Assembly: GCA_947630675.1 (NCBI GenBank)
Contig: CANRIN010000012.1
Span: 1 to 40,875 of the forward strand
Origin: an uncultured Clostridia bacterium
Lineage (GTDB): Bacteria; Bacillota; Clostridia; Oscillospirales; JAAYOS01
Reading direction: 5' to 3'
Length of the DNA stretch: 40,875 nt
Below the pieces are notes generated by a model, which made no database searches, had not been told where the DNA came from, and worked only from the letters and a program-made list of their open reading frames with translations. A program made the translations under genes and the position numbers. Numbering within the stretch: position 1 is the first letter of the stretch; each line of letters opens with the position of its first letter. Below are positions 1-10,020 of this stretch, piece by piece.

Positions 1-77
1 GCCGCGAAAGCCACAGTCGGGAGCATTGCGACGACCATGACAAGCGCCAGCACAAGTGCTAAAACTTTCTTTCGCAT
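1..77 (-). CDS. N-terminal fragment of a secreted protein, truncated by the window edge
   Basis: Reverse complement reads MRKKVLALVLALVMVVAMLPTVAFAA, a typical signal peptide; preceded by AAAGGAG. Confidence 0.75.
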   Translation of the reverse strand, partial: MRKKVLALVLALVMVVAMLPTVAFA

Positions 78-496
78 CGTTTTGTTTTCTCCTTTCGAAT
101 TTTTACAAAAATGTGGGAAGCCTTTTCGCGGTCGTCCGCACCCTTCTGTCCTCCGCCCGGACAACGGTGAGCGGCCGCGGCAAGCCGTATCGCCGTTGTC
201 CAAGCAGACTCTGAAAGGAGACGGAGTTGCGTAAGAAAGCTCCTCCTCCCGACGCTTCCCGTTTCCGCGAAGCGCCGGGAACAGACGCTCTCCGCCGACG
301 CGCGCCGGTTTGCGGAAAATCCTACTTTTTAGCAAATCGGTGTTCACGTCGTTTTGACTAATTATAGCACTGTTAAATTGAAAATGCTAGTCCTTTTCAA
401 TAAAAATTTTCGGGGATTTTCAAGTCTCAACTGCCGTCCCGGAGTTTGCGAAAAGGTAGAGGTTTTCGCAAATTATTACAGCCGAAAAATTACCAA

Positions 497-526
497 CCCC
501 GCCCGTCGCATGACGGGCGGGGTTTT
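497..526 (+). terminator. Rho-independent terminator-like hairpin
   Basis: CCCCGCCCGTC-GCAT-GACGGGCGGGG followed by TTTT. Confidence 0.75.
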
Positions 527-774
527 GCGTCCGCGGCAGCTCCGGCAGGCGGCGGACTATGACGCGCTCTTCCGCCGCGCATTATAGTATATAATGTATA
601 CCTCGGCCCCGGCGAAATCTCCGCCGGGACTTTTGCATCGGCGCGGACTCCTTGCCGGAAACGCGGCGGAGGCCGAAAACCGCTGTTACAGGGGCGTTGT
701 AGACTTTAGACAAATATTGCGGAAGTTTTTGGACAGCTGTACCAATATTCAACCAAAAATTTTTCTTCAAACTG

Positions 775-803
775 TTGAACATTTGAAAACTCTGTTATAT
801 AAT
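775..803 (+). promoter_or_regulatory. Sigma-A-type promoter for the tandem hydrolase gene
   Basis: TTGAAC-N17-TATAAT. Confidence 0.75.
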
Positions 804-931
804 GGACACGTGCAAGTTTCTGCTCCGGGTGACCGAACTGCCCGGGCGACCGCCGCGAGGCGGGCTTCGGTTCTACGGGGAGAACCGAAAATGTCGGAAA
901 GTTTGCAAAATATAGGAAGGGAGTATATCAG

Positions 932-3900
932 ATGAAGCACACACTCAAAAAGGTGCTGGCGCTCACCCTCTGCGCAGCTCTCGGTCTGAGCCTTGTCGGC
1001 GGCGCGTTCGCCGCGGACGCTCCGACGACCACGGCGGCAGAGGCACCGAAGCCCGGGACGTTCGATCTCGGCGCTGTCTGCACCGATGACGGACAGTATG
1101 TCAACTCCGTCATCATTCATCTTGAGAAGCCGGTGGACGCCACCGCCGAGGAGCTGAAGGATGCCCTCACCGTAACGGTCAAGGGCTTTACCATCAACTT
1201 CTACGGCTTTATCGTCAAGGATAACGCGGACATGCCCCGTATCATTGACGACGTCACCGTCTCCGAGGACGGTCTGACCGTCACCCTCACGCTCAGGTAT
1301 GCGGGCGAAGGCATCAACTTCTTCAACGGCGACACCCTCGCCGCGAAGACCGACTTCGAGCTCCACAACGGCACCTACGCCGTCGAGGTCGCGGAGAACG
1401 TCGGAACGCTCACGACCGAGAGCACGTTCACCTACTCCGGCAAGATGACCGACCCGGAGGAGAGCAAGTGGGGCGCTGTCGACAAGACCGACACCGAGTA
1501 CAACTACCGCTATTTCGACCCGGCGCAGGACGGCTATAAGATGCCCGAGAACGGCTATGCGCTTATAGTCTGGCTGCACGGCGCCGGCGAGTCTGTCCAG
1601 ACCGTCGACGGCGAGCCCGTCTACGACAACATGCTCCAGATAACCGCCAACCGCGTCACCGCGTGGGGCCAGAAGGAGACTCAGGACATGTTCGGCGGCG
1701 CGTATGTTCTCGCCCCGCAGATGGACGGCCTGAAGAACCCGAACGGCTGGGGCTGGAACCCTGAAGTCGTCATGGCGACCATCGAGGCCTTCATCGACAA
1801 GGTCGGCGAGGAGACCGTTGACCGCAACCACATCGTTATAGGCGGCTGCTCGATGGGCGGCATGGGCACCTGGGAGACCATCAAGAAATACCCCGATTAC
1901 TTCTCCGCGGCGTTCCCGACCTGCGGCAGCACCACCTTCAAGGGCCAGGACATCAAGAACCTGATGCACCTGCCGATCTACTGCATCCACACCGTTGAGG
2001 ACGGCACCGTCAACATCACCGGCACTCTGAACGCGTATGACACGCTCAAGAACGCCGGCAAGGAGAACATCTACCTCGCTCTCTACGAGCACACCTGGAC
2101 CGTCGGCACTCCCGACACCACCGCGGATGATCTCGCCGGACTTGCCGCCAACGGCCACTCCAGCTGGATCTACACCCACAACGACATAGACGGCGAGAAG
2201 GAAGCCGACAAGTACTTCCTCGACACCTATACCTATGAGCCGACCGGCAAGACCTACACCAACACCAAGCCGTCCGAGCTCGGATACAAGAGCTTCCACG
2301 ACTGGCTCGCGGGTCAGGTCAAGCCCGAGGTCTGCTACACCACCGAGCGCGAAGTCGTCGCCTTCGGCGAGATAGTCCGCTCCGTCACCGTCCACGGCCT
2401 CGGCCTCAAGGCGACCGACAAGATACCCGAGATAGTCGTCACCGTTAAGGACTTCACCAATATCGCCACCGGCGAGACCTCGGATGTTGTCCGCACCGGC
2501 GGCACCTCCAAGATAAATGCCGACGGCTCGGTCACTATCACCTATCCGACCGGCATGGCCTTTACCGAGAACGCCGCTTCCTATAAGTACGTTGTTACCG
2601 TCGACGGCAAGGAGATCCCGTTCAACGGCAGCATCTCCGAGGTCGATGACTTCGAGGCCGTCACCTACACCACCCCGGCATACACCTGGAGCGGCAAGAC
2701 GATGACCACCATGAGCAGCCGTTACTTTGCTCCGGACAAGACCGCTTATCCGAAGCCCGCTGACGGTTATCCGCTCGTTGTCTGGCTCCATGGCGGCGGA
2801 GAGATCGGCACCGACAACCGTCTGCCCGTCTCCGCAAACGACGTCCACGCCTGGATCGAGGAGCCTTCGCAGAAGGTCTTCGGCGGCGCTTACGTTCTTG
2901 CCCCGCAGAACCATGCTGCTGCCGGTGAGGGCGCTCCTGCTGCTACCATGAGCGTCATTCTCCAGTTCATTGAGCAGATGGGCGATATAGACATCGGCAA
3001 GGTCTACGTCGGCGGATGCTCCTACGGCGGCATCGGCACTTGGCAGATGCTCCGCAACTATCCGAACTTCTTCGCTGCGGGCTTCCCGATCTGCTGCGGC
3101 CCGTCCGGCGGTCTGACCGATGAAGAGGCCAAGTCGCTTGTCAACACCCCGATATACATGACCGTCTCCTCCGGCGACGACTCCGGCATAGTCTCCGGCA
3201 TGATCGACGCATACAACGACATCACCGCCGCCGGCGGCAAGGACGTCCACATTGCCATCTTCGAGCACAGCGCATACGAGGGCTATGAGGACATGGCGGC
3301 CGCTGGCGTCTACATCGACCACTTCAGCTGGACCTATGTCCACGTCGACTATGATGCCAAGGGCGAAGATTACGACGGCCAGATGTTCATCGACTGCTCC
3401 AAGGACGCCACCTACAACAACGGCGCTGTTGTAGTCAAGGACGGCAAGCTGACCTACACCTTCAACATGACCGACGCCACTGGCGAGGTCATCGGCACCC
3501 AGAGCATCACCCTTAACGGCAAGACCGAGCGCCCGGAGGATACCGGCTACGCCACCTTCAAGACCTACCTTGCCAATAAGAAGAACGCTCATCCGTCCGT
3601 CTTCAAGGACGTCACCGCCGAGACCGAGGGCTACGACGCCATCCTTGCGCTCGCGCTCAAGGAGATAGCCAAGGGCGTTACCCCGACCACCTACGCTCCC
3701 GCGTCTACCCTCACCCGTGCCGAGTTCGTCACCTTCCTCAGCCGCATCGCCGGCGCGAATGTCGACAACACCAAGGACACCGGCTTCACCGATGTCGCTG
3801 TCGGCAGCTGGGAGACCGGCGCTATCGCGTGGGCCGTCGAGAACAAGCTCGTTGAGGGCTATGGCAACGGCAAGTTCGGCCCGAAGGACACCCTGACCGC

Positions 3901-4069
3901 CGAGCAGGTCAACCTCATCGTTGACCGCCTTATCGCGAACGTTGACGGCTTCAAGGCCGCTGACGGCGAGAAGCTCACCGTCACCGGACCTGTCACCCGT
4001 GCTCAGGTCGCGGGTGCTCTCAAGGCTCTTGACGACAACTTCACCCCGACCGTAACGGCTTGGTGGTAA
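932..4069 (+). CDS. Secreted S-layer-homology protein with two tandem alpha/beta-hydrolase (esterase/peptidase-like) domains
   Basis: Signal peptide; two GxSxG elbows (GGCSMGGMGTW, GGCSYGGIGTW) each preceded by VWLHG(A/G)GE; C-terminal SLH motifs (FKDVTAETEGYDAI..., FTDVAVGSWETGAIAWAVENKLVEGYGNGKFGPKDTLT). Confidence 0.88.
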   Translation: MKHTLKKVLALTLCAALGLSLVGGAFAADAPTTTAAEAPKPGTFDLGAVCTDDGQYVNSVIIHLEKPVDATAEELKDALTVTVKGFTINFYGFIVKDNADMPRIIDDVTVSEDGLTVTLTLRYAGEGINFFNGDTLAAKTDFELHNGTYAVEVAENVGTLTTESTFTYSGKMTDPEESKWGAVDKTDTEYNYRYFDPAQDGYKMPENGYALIVWLHGAGESVQTVDGEPVYDNMLQITANRVTAWGQKETQDMFGGAYVLAPQMDGLKNPNGWGWNPEVVMATIEAFIDKVGEETVDRNHIVIGGCSMGGMGTWETIKKYPDYFSAAFPTCGSTTFKGQDIKNLMHLPIYCIHTVEDGTVNITGTLNAYDTLKNAGKENIYLALYEHTWTVGTPDTTADDLAGLAANGHSSWIYTHNDIDGEKEADKYFLDTYTYEPTGKTYTNTKPSELGYKSFHDWLAGQVKPEVCYTTEREVVAFGEIVRSVTVHGLGLKATDKIPEIVVTVKDFTNIATGETSDVVRTGGTSKINADGSVTITYPTGMAFTENAASYKYVVTVDGKEIPFNGSISEVDDFEAVTYTTPAYTWSGKTMTTMSSRYFAPDKTAYPKPADGYPLVVWLHGGGEIGTDNRLPVSANDVHAWIEEPSQKVFGGAYVLAPQNHAAAGEGAPAATMSVILQFIEQMGDIDIGKVYVGGCSYGGIGTWQMLRNYPNFFAAGFPICCGPSGGLTDEEAKSLVNTPIYMTVSSGDDSGIVSGMIDAYNDITAAGGKDVHIAIFEHSAYEGYEDMAAAGVYIDHFSWTYVHVDYDAKGEDYDGQMFIDCSKDATYNNGAVVVKDGKLTYTFNMTDATGEVIGTQSITLNGKTERPEDTGYATFKTYLANKKNAHPSVFKDVTAETEGYDAILALALKEIAKGVTPTTYAPASTLTRAEFVTFLSRIAGANVDNTKDTGFTDVAVGSWETGAIAWAVENKLVEGYGNGKFGPKDTLTAEQVNLIVDRLIANVDGFKAADGEKLTVTGPVTRAQVAGALKALDDNFTPTVTAWW

Positions 4070-4316
4070 GTCGAAAGTCCTGTTGATTTTCCGAAGCATC
4101 TGCCGAAAGACCTTCGGCCTTTCGGCAGATATAAGAACTCCGATGCGTGACTGCGTGCGGACCCCGGCAATTACTTTTGCATGGCGCGGCCGGCAGCGAA
4201 CGGCTCCGCTCTTGTCGAAAAATTGACGCACGACGCGCGGGAGATCTCCCGCCGCATACGTCGGAGGAAACAGACGCTCTGTTTCGCGTCCGAGGACGCA
4301 AAACTCAATAAAGCGT

Positions 4317-4352
4317 TAAAAGGAGGAGACGGTTTCCGTCTCCTCCTTTTTG
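4317..4352 (+). terminator. Rho-independent terminator
   Basis: AAAAGGAGGAGACGG-TTT-CCGTCTCCTCCTTTTT. Confidence 0.8.
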
Positions 4353-4806
4353 CTTGTACGGTCAGGGCCTCCGGCTTTACGGAGGGCAACGAAAGCTCCG
4401 GCCAAAGTGCCGGGTGAAGCGATGCGCTGAAATGCCGAGCGGAATATACCGACGCGCTGCGGGCAGGGGGATAAACCCGTTTCTGGCCGCAGGGCAGGTG
4501 GCGCAGACGCCGAGAAGTCGGCGCCTCCCCGAGACTCTTTGTCGGGAGCAGGCTCTTTCGGGGCTTATTCGGGCCTTCCGACTCGGCGGAGGGCCCGGCG
4601 CGTCACAAAACATTTAAATTGCGTTCATCGAACCGTGCTTTTTTCGGCGAGGGAGCAAATGTACAATGCTCATATCCCAAATGAAAGGAACCTCTCCCCA
4701 TGAGAAGAACGCTGTCACTTATACTGTCCGCCGCGCTGCTGCCTGCGGGGCTTCCCCGCTGGATGGTTGTGGCCCCCGCCCCGATACTGTGATCTCCCGT
4801 AAAAAA

Positions 4807-6165
4807 CTATATCACTTTGAAGTTCTTCCACTTCCCGGAGCGCTGACGGTGTATGAACAGCACCGCGCGTATCACCCAGTCGCAGCACATCGCGAGCGCT
4901 ACGCCGATGACCTGCCAGTCAAAGACTATGCAGAAGAGATAGGAGAGCGCGAGCCGCCCCGCTATCGTCGAGAACATAGTGACGTACATCGTGTACCTCA
5001 CGTCGCCCGCGGCGCGCAGTCCGTTGCTGAAGCCGCCGGAGAACGGGAACACGAACGCGTTGAACACGTTGTGTATCAGCACTAGGATAAGCACGAGGCG
5101 CTGCGTCTCCGGTTCGAGCGCCGAGAGTGCACACACTATCGGCGTTATGGCAAAGGAGACGGCGTTCCACGCGGTGGATATGAGTATCGTCCACTTGGTG
5201 AGCTTCTTGAAGTAGAAGTCGGCGGCGTCGGTATCTCCCGCGCCCATGCAGCGGCCGATGACGGTTATGTACGCCGTGCCCATCGAGTTCGAGGCGGAGG
5301 CGGAGAGAGACCAGAGCGTCTGCGCGACGCCGTTCGCAGCTATCTGGCTCGTACCGAAAAGCGCGACGATGCTCGTGAGCGCGACCTTGACGAGTTGGAA
5401 AACGCCGTTCTCGGCGCTGTTGGGTATGGCGATACGAAGTATGTTTTTCAGCATATTCGCGTCCCAAGTGAATATCGAGCGGATGCGGTAATGCACCGCC
5501 CGCTTGCCGCGGAAGCAGAGCACGGTGACCGTGACAGCGGAGAAGCAGTGCGCTATGAGCGACGGATACGCCACTCCCGCGACGCCCGCATGCAGCAGGA
5601 ACACCCCGATGAGGTTTCCGGAGACGTTTATCACGTTTGCAGCAAAGGAGATGTACATCGTCACGTTCGTGCGCCCCATGCTGCGGTAGACCGCCGCGCC
5701 CGCGTTGTATATCGCGATCGCCGGGTAGGAGAAGGCGAGGATGCGGCTGTAGGTCATGCAGGCGTCCATGACATCCGGCTCGACCTGTCCGAACAGAAGC
5801 CCGAATATCGCGCGGCGCCCGAGCAGCACGGCCGCTCCCACCGCCGCCGAGAAGAGCGCGGAGAACATCAGGAGCTGGCTTGCCGAGACGCAGGCGAGGT
5901 CGTTCTCTCCCCTGCCGATGTACTGGCTTATCACGACCGCCCCGCCGCCCGCAAGCGCGGTGAATATGTATATGAATATCGTGTTGAACTGGTTGACGAG
6001 CGCGACGCCGGACACCGCCGCCTCCCCGGCGTAGCTTATTATCAGCGTGTCCGCTATGCCGACGAGCATGACAAGCAGCTGCTCGAGGAGCAGCGGGATT
6101 ATCATATTGCGCAGGTCGCGGTTCGTGAACAGCTCGCCCGTGTTCGCGGCGGTACGGGTACCCAT
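4807..6165 (-). CDS. MATE family multidrug/Na+ antiporter; start trimmed to MGTRTAANTGELF
   Basis: Multi-TM protein with MATE-like N-terminus (MIIPLLLEQLLVMLVGIADTLIISYAGEAAVSGVALV). Confidence 0.9.
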   Translation of the reverse strand: MGTRTAANTGELFTNRDLRNMIIPLLLEQLLVMLVGIADTLIISYAGEAAVSGVALVNQFNTIFIYIFTALAGGGAVVISQYIGRGENDLACVSASQLLMFSALFSAAVGAAVLLGRRAIFGLLFGQVEPDVMDACMTYSRILAFSYPAIAIYNAGAAVYRSMGRTNVTMYISFAANVINVSGNLIGVFLLHAGVAGVAYPSLIAHCFSAVTVTVLCFRGKRAVHYRIRSIFTWDANMLKNILRIAIPNSAENGVFQLVKVALTSIVALFGTSQIAANGVAQTLWSLSASASNSMGTAYITVIGRCMGAGDTDAADFYFKKLTKWTILISTAWNAVSFAITPIVCALSALEPETQRLVLILVLIHNVFNAFVFPFSGGFSNGLRAAGDVRYTMYVTMFSTIAGRLALSYLFCIVFDWQVIGVALAMCCDWVIRAVLFIHRQRSGKWKNFKVI

Positions 6166-6306
6166 GACTTCAGCCTCCGTCGGAGAGCGCGGTGCGGAGT
6201 CTGTCCGCGCCGCGCGTACATTATAAAAGTGTTTTTTCGGCGGCTCGCCGCAAAATCTCGGCGGCAAACGGAAGCGCCGTAAACGCTGTGGATTTGCTCC
6301 TATCGG

Positions 6307-6897
6307 TTATAACAGCTCCGCCTGTTCGAGGCGGCGGCGGATCGTCCCGCAGACAGTCGCGGCGACCGCGATTTTTGCTATGTCGAACGGTATGAACGGC
6401 GTGACGCAGACGGCTATCGCGTGACTCAGCGCCGAGCCGCTCTGCACGCAGAACCACGCCGTCCCGAAGACGTAGAGCACGGCGGTTCCGAGCACCATCC
6501 CGAGGATCTGCACCGCCGCCGAGAGGACGGCGAGCTTCCCTCCCCTGCCCGCGAAACGGCGCGCCGCCGCGTCTATGACGGCTCCGCTCACGAGCGCCAT
6601 CGGCAGGTAGCCCATGAGGTAGCCGCCGGTCGGGCCGAAGAGCCGTCCCGCGCCGCCCATGAAGCCGGTGAAGACCGGCAGTCCCACAAGTCCGAGGAGC
6701 AGGTACACGAGCGTCGCAAGCGAGCCGAGCCGCCATCCGAGCAGCGTCACCGAGAGATATATCCCGAGCGTGCCGAGCGAGATCGGGACCGGACCTATCG
6801 GAACGGATACCGGCCCGAGCAGGCAGCAGACAGCGGCCATGACGGCGCAGGCGGTGAGCCGCCGCGTGCGGGATGCGTTTTTTGTAAGAGCAGACAT
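6307..6897 (-). CDS. bioY: Biotin transporter BioY (ECF S-component)
   Basis: 196 aa; PISLGTLGIYLSVTLLGWRLG and FMGGAGRLFGPTGGYLMGYLPMA are BioY hallmarks. Confidence 0.92.
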   Translation of the reverse strand: MSALTKNASRTRRLTACAVMAAVCCLLGPVSVPIGPVPISLGTLGIYLSVTLLGWRLGSLATLVYLLLGLVGLPVFTGFMGGAGRLFGPTGGYLMGYLPMALVSGAVIDAAARRFAGRGGKLAVLSAAVQILGMVLGTAVLYVFGTAWFCVQSGSALSHAIAVCVTPFIPFDIAKIAVAATVCGTIRRRLEQAELL

Positions 6898-6919
6898 ACG
6901 AATATCCTCCGTTCACTGA

Positions 6920-6949
6920 ATACGGCGGGGCGAAAACGCCCCGCCGTAT
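6920..6949. other. Strong intergenic hairpin between the P-ATPase and bioY
   Basis: ATACGGCGGGGCG-AAAA-CGCCCCGCCGTAT; no long T tract on the transcribed strand. Confidence 0.6.
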
Positions 6950-6982
6950 CATTATATCTTATCCGGAAACGGCTGTCAAATC

Positions 6983-9631
6983 TCAGCGGCGGTGGCCGAT
7001 GCCGAGCCGGCGCTTGAGTATCTTCACGAGCTCCACGACCGGGATGAGCGCTATCGAAAGTCCGAACACTATCGCCCACTCGCCGAGGCTGAGCGCCTGA
7101 AGGTGGAATATCGCGTTGAGGCCGGGCACCGTCGTTATCAGTACGGTGAGTATCACGGTGAGAACTATCGCGCCCCACGCAAAGCGATTGCCGAAGAAGC
7201 CCATCTTGAAGAGACTGCCCGAGAGGCTGCGGACGTTCAGCGAGTGGAACATCTGCGAGAGTGTGAGCGTGCAGAACGCCATCGTCGTCGCGGTCTCGGG
7301 GGAATGTATTCGCCCGATAAAGTAGGCGATAAGTGTCATCGCCGTGAGGAAAAGTCCCTGATAGGCGACGCTTATGCCGACGCCGCCGGAGAACACTCCC
7401 TCGTCCGCACTGCGCGGCGGGGTGTTCATCGAGTCCGGCTCCGCCGGCTCGATGCCGAGCGCGAGCGCGGGGAAGGTGTCGCTGACGAGGTTTATCCAGA
7501 GTATCTGGACGGTATGCAGAAGCGAGAAGCCGGAGAGAGTCGCGACAAGGACGCTCAGCACCTCCGCGAGGTTGCAGCTGAGAAGGAACTGGACGCACTT
7601 GCGCATATTCGAGTAGATCTTGCGTCCCTCTTCGACGGCGACGATTATCGTGGCGAAGTTGTCGTCGGTGAGGACCATGTCCGCGACGTTCTTCGTGACG
7701 TCTGTGCCGGTGATGCCCATTCCGACGCCGATGTCGGCGCGGGAGAGCGCCGGCGCGTCGTTGACGCCGTCGCCCGTCATGGCGCAGACCTTGCCGCGCG
7801 ACTGCCACGCCTCGACTATCCTGACCTTGTGCTCCGGGCTCACCCGCGCGTAGACCGAGTAGCGCTCGACCGTCGCCCTGAACTCCTCTTCGCTTATCCG
7901 GTCGAGCTCGGCGCCGGTGAGGGCAAGCTGTCCCTCGCTGAGTATGCCGAGCTCGCGCGCTATCGCTACGGCGGTGGTCTTGTGGTCGCCGGTTATCATT
8001 ATCGGGCGGACGCCGGCGCGGCGGCAGACCTCGACCGCGTCCTTCACCTCGGGACGCGCGGGGTCTATCATGCCGTACATACCGAGGAACACGAGCCCGT
8101 ATTCGCCGAGCTCGGACGAGTCGGGTATGGCCTCGCGGAGGTCCATCGCGGCGGCGAGGACGCGGAGCGCTTCACCCGCCATCCTGTCGTTCATACCGCG
8201 CATGAGGGCGCGGGTCTCGTCGTCCATGTCCACGATTCCGTCATCGGTGAGGACGCGGTCGCAGCGGTCAAGCAGCACGTCCGGCGCGCCCTTCGTGTAC
8301 TGGATGAACTGCCCGTGCGTCGCATGGAAGGTCGTCATCAGCTTGCGCTCCGAGTCGAACGGATACTCGCCCGAGCGCGGGGCAGCGGCGAGCTTCTTAT
8401 CCACGGGGTAGCCTATCCGGTCGGCGAAAGCCACGAGCGCGGTCTCGGTCGGGTCGCCGACAAGCCCCTCGGGGGAGCGGTGGGTGTCGTTACAGAACGC
8501 CATCGCCTCGACGAGGCGCTCCACCACGAGCCCTGCCGTTATTTCGTCCGCGTCAGAAAGTCCCGCGGCCGTCGCGACCTTCACGACGGTCATACGGTTC
8601 TGGGTGAGCGTTCCGGTCTTGTCCGAGCAGATTATCTGTGTGCAGCCGAGGGTCTCGACCGCCGGGAGCTTGCGGATTATCGCGCCCCTGTCGGCCATCC
8701 GCTCGACGCCGAGCGCCATGACTATCGTGACGACCGCGGGCAGTCCCTCCGGTATCGCCGCGACGGCGAGCGATACCGAGAGCAGGAACGCGTCTATCGC
8801 GGAGACGGCGCTGAGCACGCCGGAGCGCCAGTCGCGGATAAGCGTCGCCGCCATGATGACGACGCATATCGCGAGCACGAGGACGGTGAGCACCTTCGAG
8901 AGCTCGGCGAGCTTCTTCTGTATCGGCGTCTGCTTCTCCTCCGCCGCGAGGAGCGAGCCGGCTATGTGGCCCATCTGGGTGTTCATGCCGGTCGCGACGA
9001 CGACGCCGGCTCCGCGTCCGTAGACGACCGAGGTACCGTTGTACGCCATGTTCGCCCTGTCGCCGAGAACGGCCGCCGCGTCGACAAGCGCGGAGGCGTC
9101 CTTCTCTGCGGGGACGCTCTCGCCGGTGAGCGCGGCCTCCTCTATCTTGAGAGACGCCGATTCGATGAGCCGCATATCCGCCGCTACGCAGTCGCCCGCC
9201 TCGAACTCCACGATGTCGCCGGGAACTATCCGCTCCACCGGCAGCAGGACTGTCGTTCCGTCGCGGCGGACCTTTGCCGTAGAGCTCGTCATGCTTTTCA
9301 GCGCGGCTATGGCCGCGTCTGCCTTACCCTCCTGGACGATGCCCATGACGGTGTTCAGCGCGACGACGGCGAAGATTATCAGCATATCCACCCACTCGCC
9401 GAAGGCTCCGCTTATCGCGCCCGCGACGATGAGAACGATTATCATCGGGTTTTTCAGCTGCTCGATGATGCGCGCGAAAAGGGACTTCTTCTTTCCCTCC
9501 GCAAGCCGGTTCTCGCCGTACCGGGCGAGACGCCCGTCCGCTTCGGAGGTATCCAGCCCGCGCGGAGACGACTTTTCCGCCGCGAGCGCTTCCGGAATGC
9601 CGAGAGAATGAAAGTTTGTCGTGTTTTCCAT
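6983..9631 (-). CDS. P-type cation ATPase, PacL/Ca2+-type (P2A-like)
   Basis: [55 protein letters not shown]; PacL-like organisation over 882 aa. Confidence 0.93.
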   Translation of the reverse strand: MENTTNFHSLGIPEALAAEKSSPRGLDTSEADGRLARYGENRLAEGKKKSLFARIIEQLKNPMIIVLIVAGAISGAFGEWVDMLIIFAVVALNTVMGIVQEGKADAAIAALKSMTSSTAKVRRDGTTVLLPVERIVPGDIVEFEAGDCVAADMRLIESASLKIEEAALTGESVPAEKDASALVDAAAVLGDRANMAYNGTSVVYGRGAGVVVATGMNTQMGHIAGSLLAAEEKQTPIQKKLAELSKVLTVLVLAICVVIMAATLIRDWRSGVLSAVSAIDAFLLSVSLAVAAIPEGLPAVVTIVMALGVERMADRGAIIRKLPAVETLGCTQIICSDKTGTLTQNRMTVVKVATAAGLSDADEITAGLVVERLVEAMAFCNDTHRSPEGLVGDPTETALVAFADRIGYPVDKKLAAAPRSGEYPFDSERKLMTTFHATHGQFIQYTKGAPDVLLDRCDRVLTDDGIVDMDDETRALMRGMNDRMAGEALRVLAAAMDLREAIPDSSELGEYGLVFLGMYGMIDPARPEVKDAVEVCRRAGVRPIMITGDHKTTAVAIARELGILSEGQLALTGAELDRISEEEFRATVERYSVYARVSPEHKVRIVEAWQSRGKVCAMTGDGVNDAPALSRADIGVGMGITGTDVTKNVADMVLTDDNFATIIVAVEEGRKIYSNMRKCVQFLLSCNLAEVLSVLVATLSGFSLLHTVQILWINLVSDTFPALALGIEPAEPDSMNTPPRSADEGVFSGGVGISVAYQGLFLTAMTLIAYFIGRIHSPETATTMAFCTLTLSQMFHSLNVRSLSGSLFKMGFFGNRFAWGAIVLTVILTVLITTVPGLNAIFHLQALSLGEWAIVFGLSIALIPVVELVKILKRRLGIGHRR

Positions 9632-9865
9632 GTACAGAGCTCCTTAACCATAATAATGTCGGGTATATCCGAACCTCTCCGCGCCGCCGTCCTGCGGCAC
9701 AGGGAGGGGATCGTTACAAAAACCGTAACAGAAGGGTGCGCGCCGCCTGCGCTCCTCGGTGCGTTGGCGAAACGCCGCCGCGCGCAAAGACTGTGGAAAA
9801 TATTGTGGAAAAGTGGAATATATTGTGAAAACTGTCGGCCTGAAGAAAAATTTATGCTCTAATGC

Positions 9866-9894
9866 TTGACATTATATGAAATATGGGGTATTAT
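9866..9894 (+). promoter_or_regulatory. Near-consensus promoter upstream of the M23 peptidase
   Basis: TTGACA-N17-TATTAT. Confidence 0.75.
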
Positions 9895-9899
9895 ATTTT

Positions 9900-9937
9900 T
9901 GTAACCGTTTTGTAACTATTTTGATACTGTTTGTAAC
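9900..9937 (+). promoter_or_regulatory. Candidate WalR (YycF)-type direct-repeat operator array
   Basis: TGTAAC-N5-TGTAAC-N5-TGATAC-N4-TGTAAC; the first two match the WalR consensus TGTWAH-N5-TGTWAH. Confidence 0.55.
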
Positions 9938-10020
9938 TTTTGAGCTTTGTGTCAAAAAAGATAGATAAAACTTTCGGAAACGAGAGAAAATGACACAAGC
10001 AGGCACAAAAGGAGAAAATT

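Noticed and set aside
767-4231. 1154-aa minus-strand ORF opposite the tandem hydrolase gene
   Set aside because: Shadow ORF from GC-rich codon bias; low-complexity V/G/D/L-rich translation, no domain, no SD, while the plus strand encodes a clear protein.
6992-9862. 956-aa plus-strand ORF opposite the P-type ATPase
   Set aside because: Antisense artefact of the ATPase reading frame; R/E/H-rich, no family motifs.
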